This document shows, piece after piece, positions 5,963-6,334 of a DNA stretch of 6,334 nucleotides (position 1 is its first letter; each line of letters begins with the position of its first letter). The stretch spans positions 1 to 6,334 of the forward strand of contig DATKCH010000076.1 in NCBI GenBank assembly GCA_035513295.1, in the 5' to 3' direction. The translations under genes and the position numbers were made by a program. A model generated the notes under the pieces. That model made no database searches and had not been told where the DNA came from. It saw only the letters and a program-made list of their open reading frames with translations. Origin of the DNA: DATHRK01 sp035513295. Lineage in GTDB: Bacteria > Gemmatimonadota > Gemmatimonadetes > Longimicrobiales > RSA9.

Positions 5963-6334
5963 CTATGTCGCCGATGGCGTCCAGGCGCGTTCAGCGGCGG
6001 GGCGCGCGCGCTCCGTGGTGATGACCGCCACGCCCGAAACGATCACCGCCGCGGCGATCGCCACCCGCGGCGTGACCGGCTCGTCGGCGAGCAGCCAGCC
6101 CAGGAACACGGCCACGACCGGGTTCACGTACGCGTAGGTCGAGACGCGCGCGGCGGTGGAAACCCTCAGCAGCCAGACGTACGCGCTGTACCCGACGATC
6201 GCTCCGAACACGATCAGGTAGGCCAGCGACAGCACGGAGAGGGCGGAGAAGCCGGCCGGGTCCACCTCGGCGGCCTCGCCCGTTCCGAGCCCGAGAAGCA
6301 GCAGGAACGCTCCGCCGAAGAGCATCTGGCCCGA
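5963..6334 (-). CDS. Partial EamA-family (drug/metabolite transporter superfamily) permease, C-terminal part
   Basis: The 123 visible residues are the C-terminal end of an integral membrane protein whose start lies beyond the right edge; the frame is open to the last base, so the internal ATG at 6325 is not the likely start. Four hydrophobic segments are visible at about 4-18, 31-56, 66-84 and 90-105 of the visible part. AYVNPVVAVFLGWLLADEP (68-86) is the well-conserved EamA signature near the end of the second ten-helix-fold repeat. It ends in a short Arg-rich cytoplasmic tail. EamA permeases move small metabolites or amino acids across the inner membrane, mostly as exporters; the substrate is not predictable. 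It converges on the FAD subunit gene and is not in its operon. Confidence 0.88.
   Translation of the reverse strand, partial: SGQMLFGGAFLLLLGLGTGEAAEVDPAGFSALSVLSLAYLIVFGAIVGYSAYVWLLRVSTAARVSTYAYVNPVVAVFLGWLLADEPVTPRVAIAAAVIVSGVAVITTERARPAAERAWTPSAT

Noticed and set aside
1..6334. CRISPR array, transposon ends, tRNA or phage genes
   Set aside because: I saw no spaced direct repeats, terminal inverted repeats with a transposase gene, or tRNA-like cloverleaf anywhere in the window.

Overview
The window is GC-rich, densely packed chromosomal DNA with strong G/C preference at third codon positions. It therefore has long open frames opposite its real genes. The gene content (DinB-fold protein, probable DUF6483-like protein, AMIN-like lipoprotein, molybdenum hydroxylase subunits, EamA transporter) and very short spacers suggest a soil or marine bacterium of a phylum such as Gemmatimonadota. 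That placement is an impression from style and content, because no rRNA or other phylogenetic marker is present. I see no IS element, tRNA, CRISPR array or phage gene.

Layout from left to right. On the minus strand, the first 620 bases hold the start of a probable DUF6483-like gene (cut by the left edge), preceded in transcription order by a complete DinB-family gene. A 99-bp divergent spacer separates these from a plus-strand gene for an 843-residue molybdopterin-binding subunit of the xanthine oxidase family. This gene ends in a CTAG that is also the stop of a convergent minus-strand gene for a small AMIN-like-domain lipoprotein. A non-coding stretch follows, then a possible 56-codon ORF, a YdjA-type nitroreductase gene and an FAD-binding subunit gene, all on the plus strand. 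The right end holds the C-terminal part of a minus-strand EamA-type transporter gene, cut by the window edge.

The main biology is the pair of molybdenum hydroxylase subunits. The FAD subunit carries a cysteine-rich loop with C-x15-C-x7-C-x8-C spacing. That is the signature of the extra [4Fe-4S] cluster of 4-hydroxybenzoyl-CoA reductase (HCR) beta subunits and is absent from ordinary xanthine dehydrogenases. The large subunit also looks more HCR-like than XDH- or CoxL-like. The two genes are about 1.6 kb apart, separated by an opposing gene and a nitroreductase gene, and the small [2Fe-2S] subunit expected in such an enzyme is not in the window. The likely reading is a rearranged, HCR-like molybdo-iron-sulfur-flavoenzyme of unknown substrate whose third subunit is encoded elsewhere.
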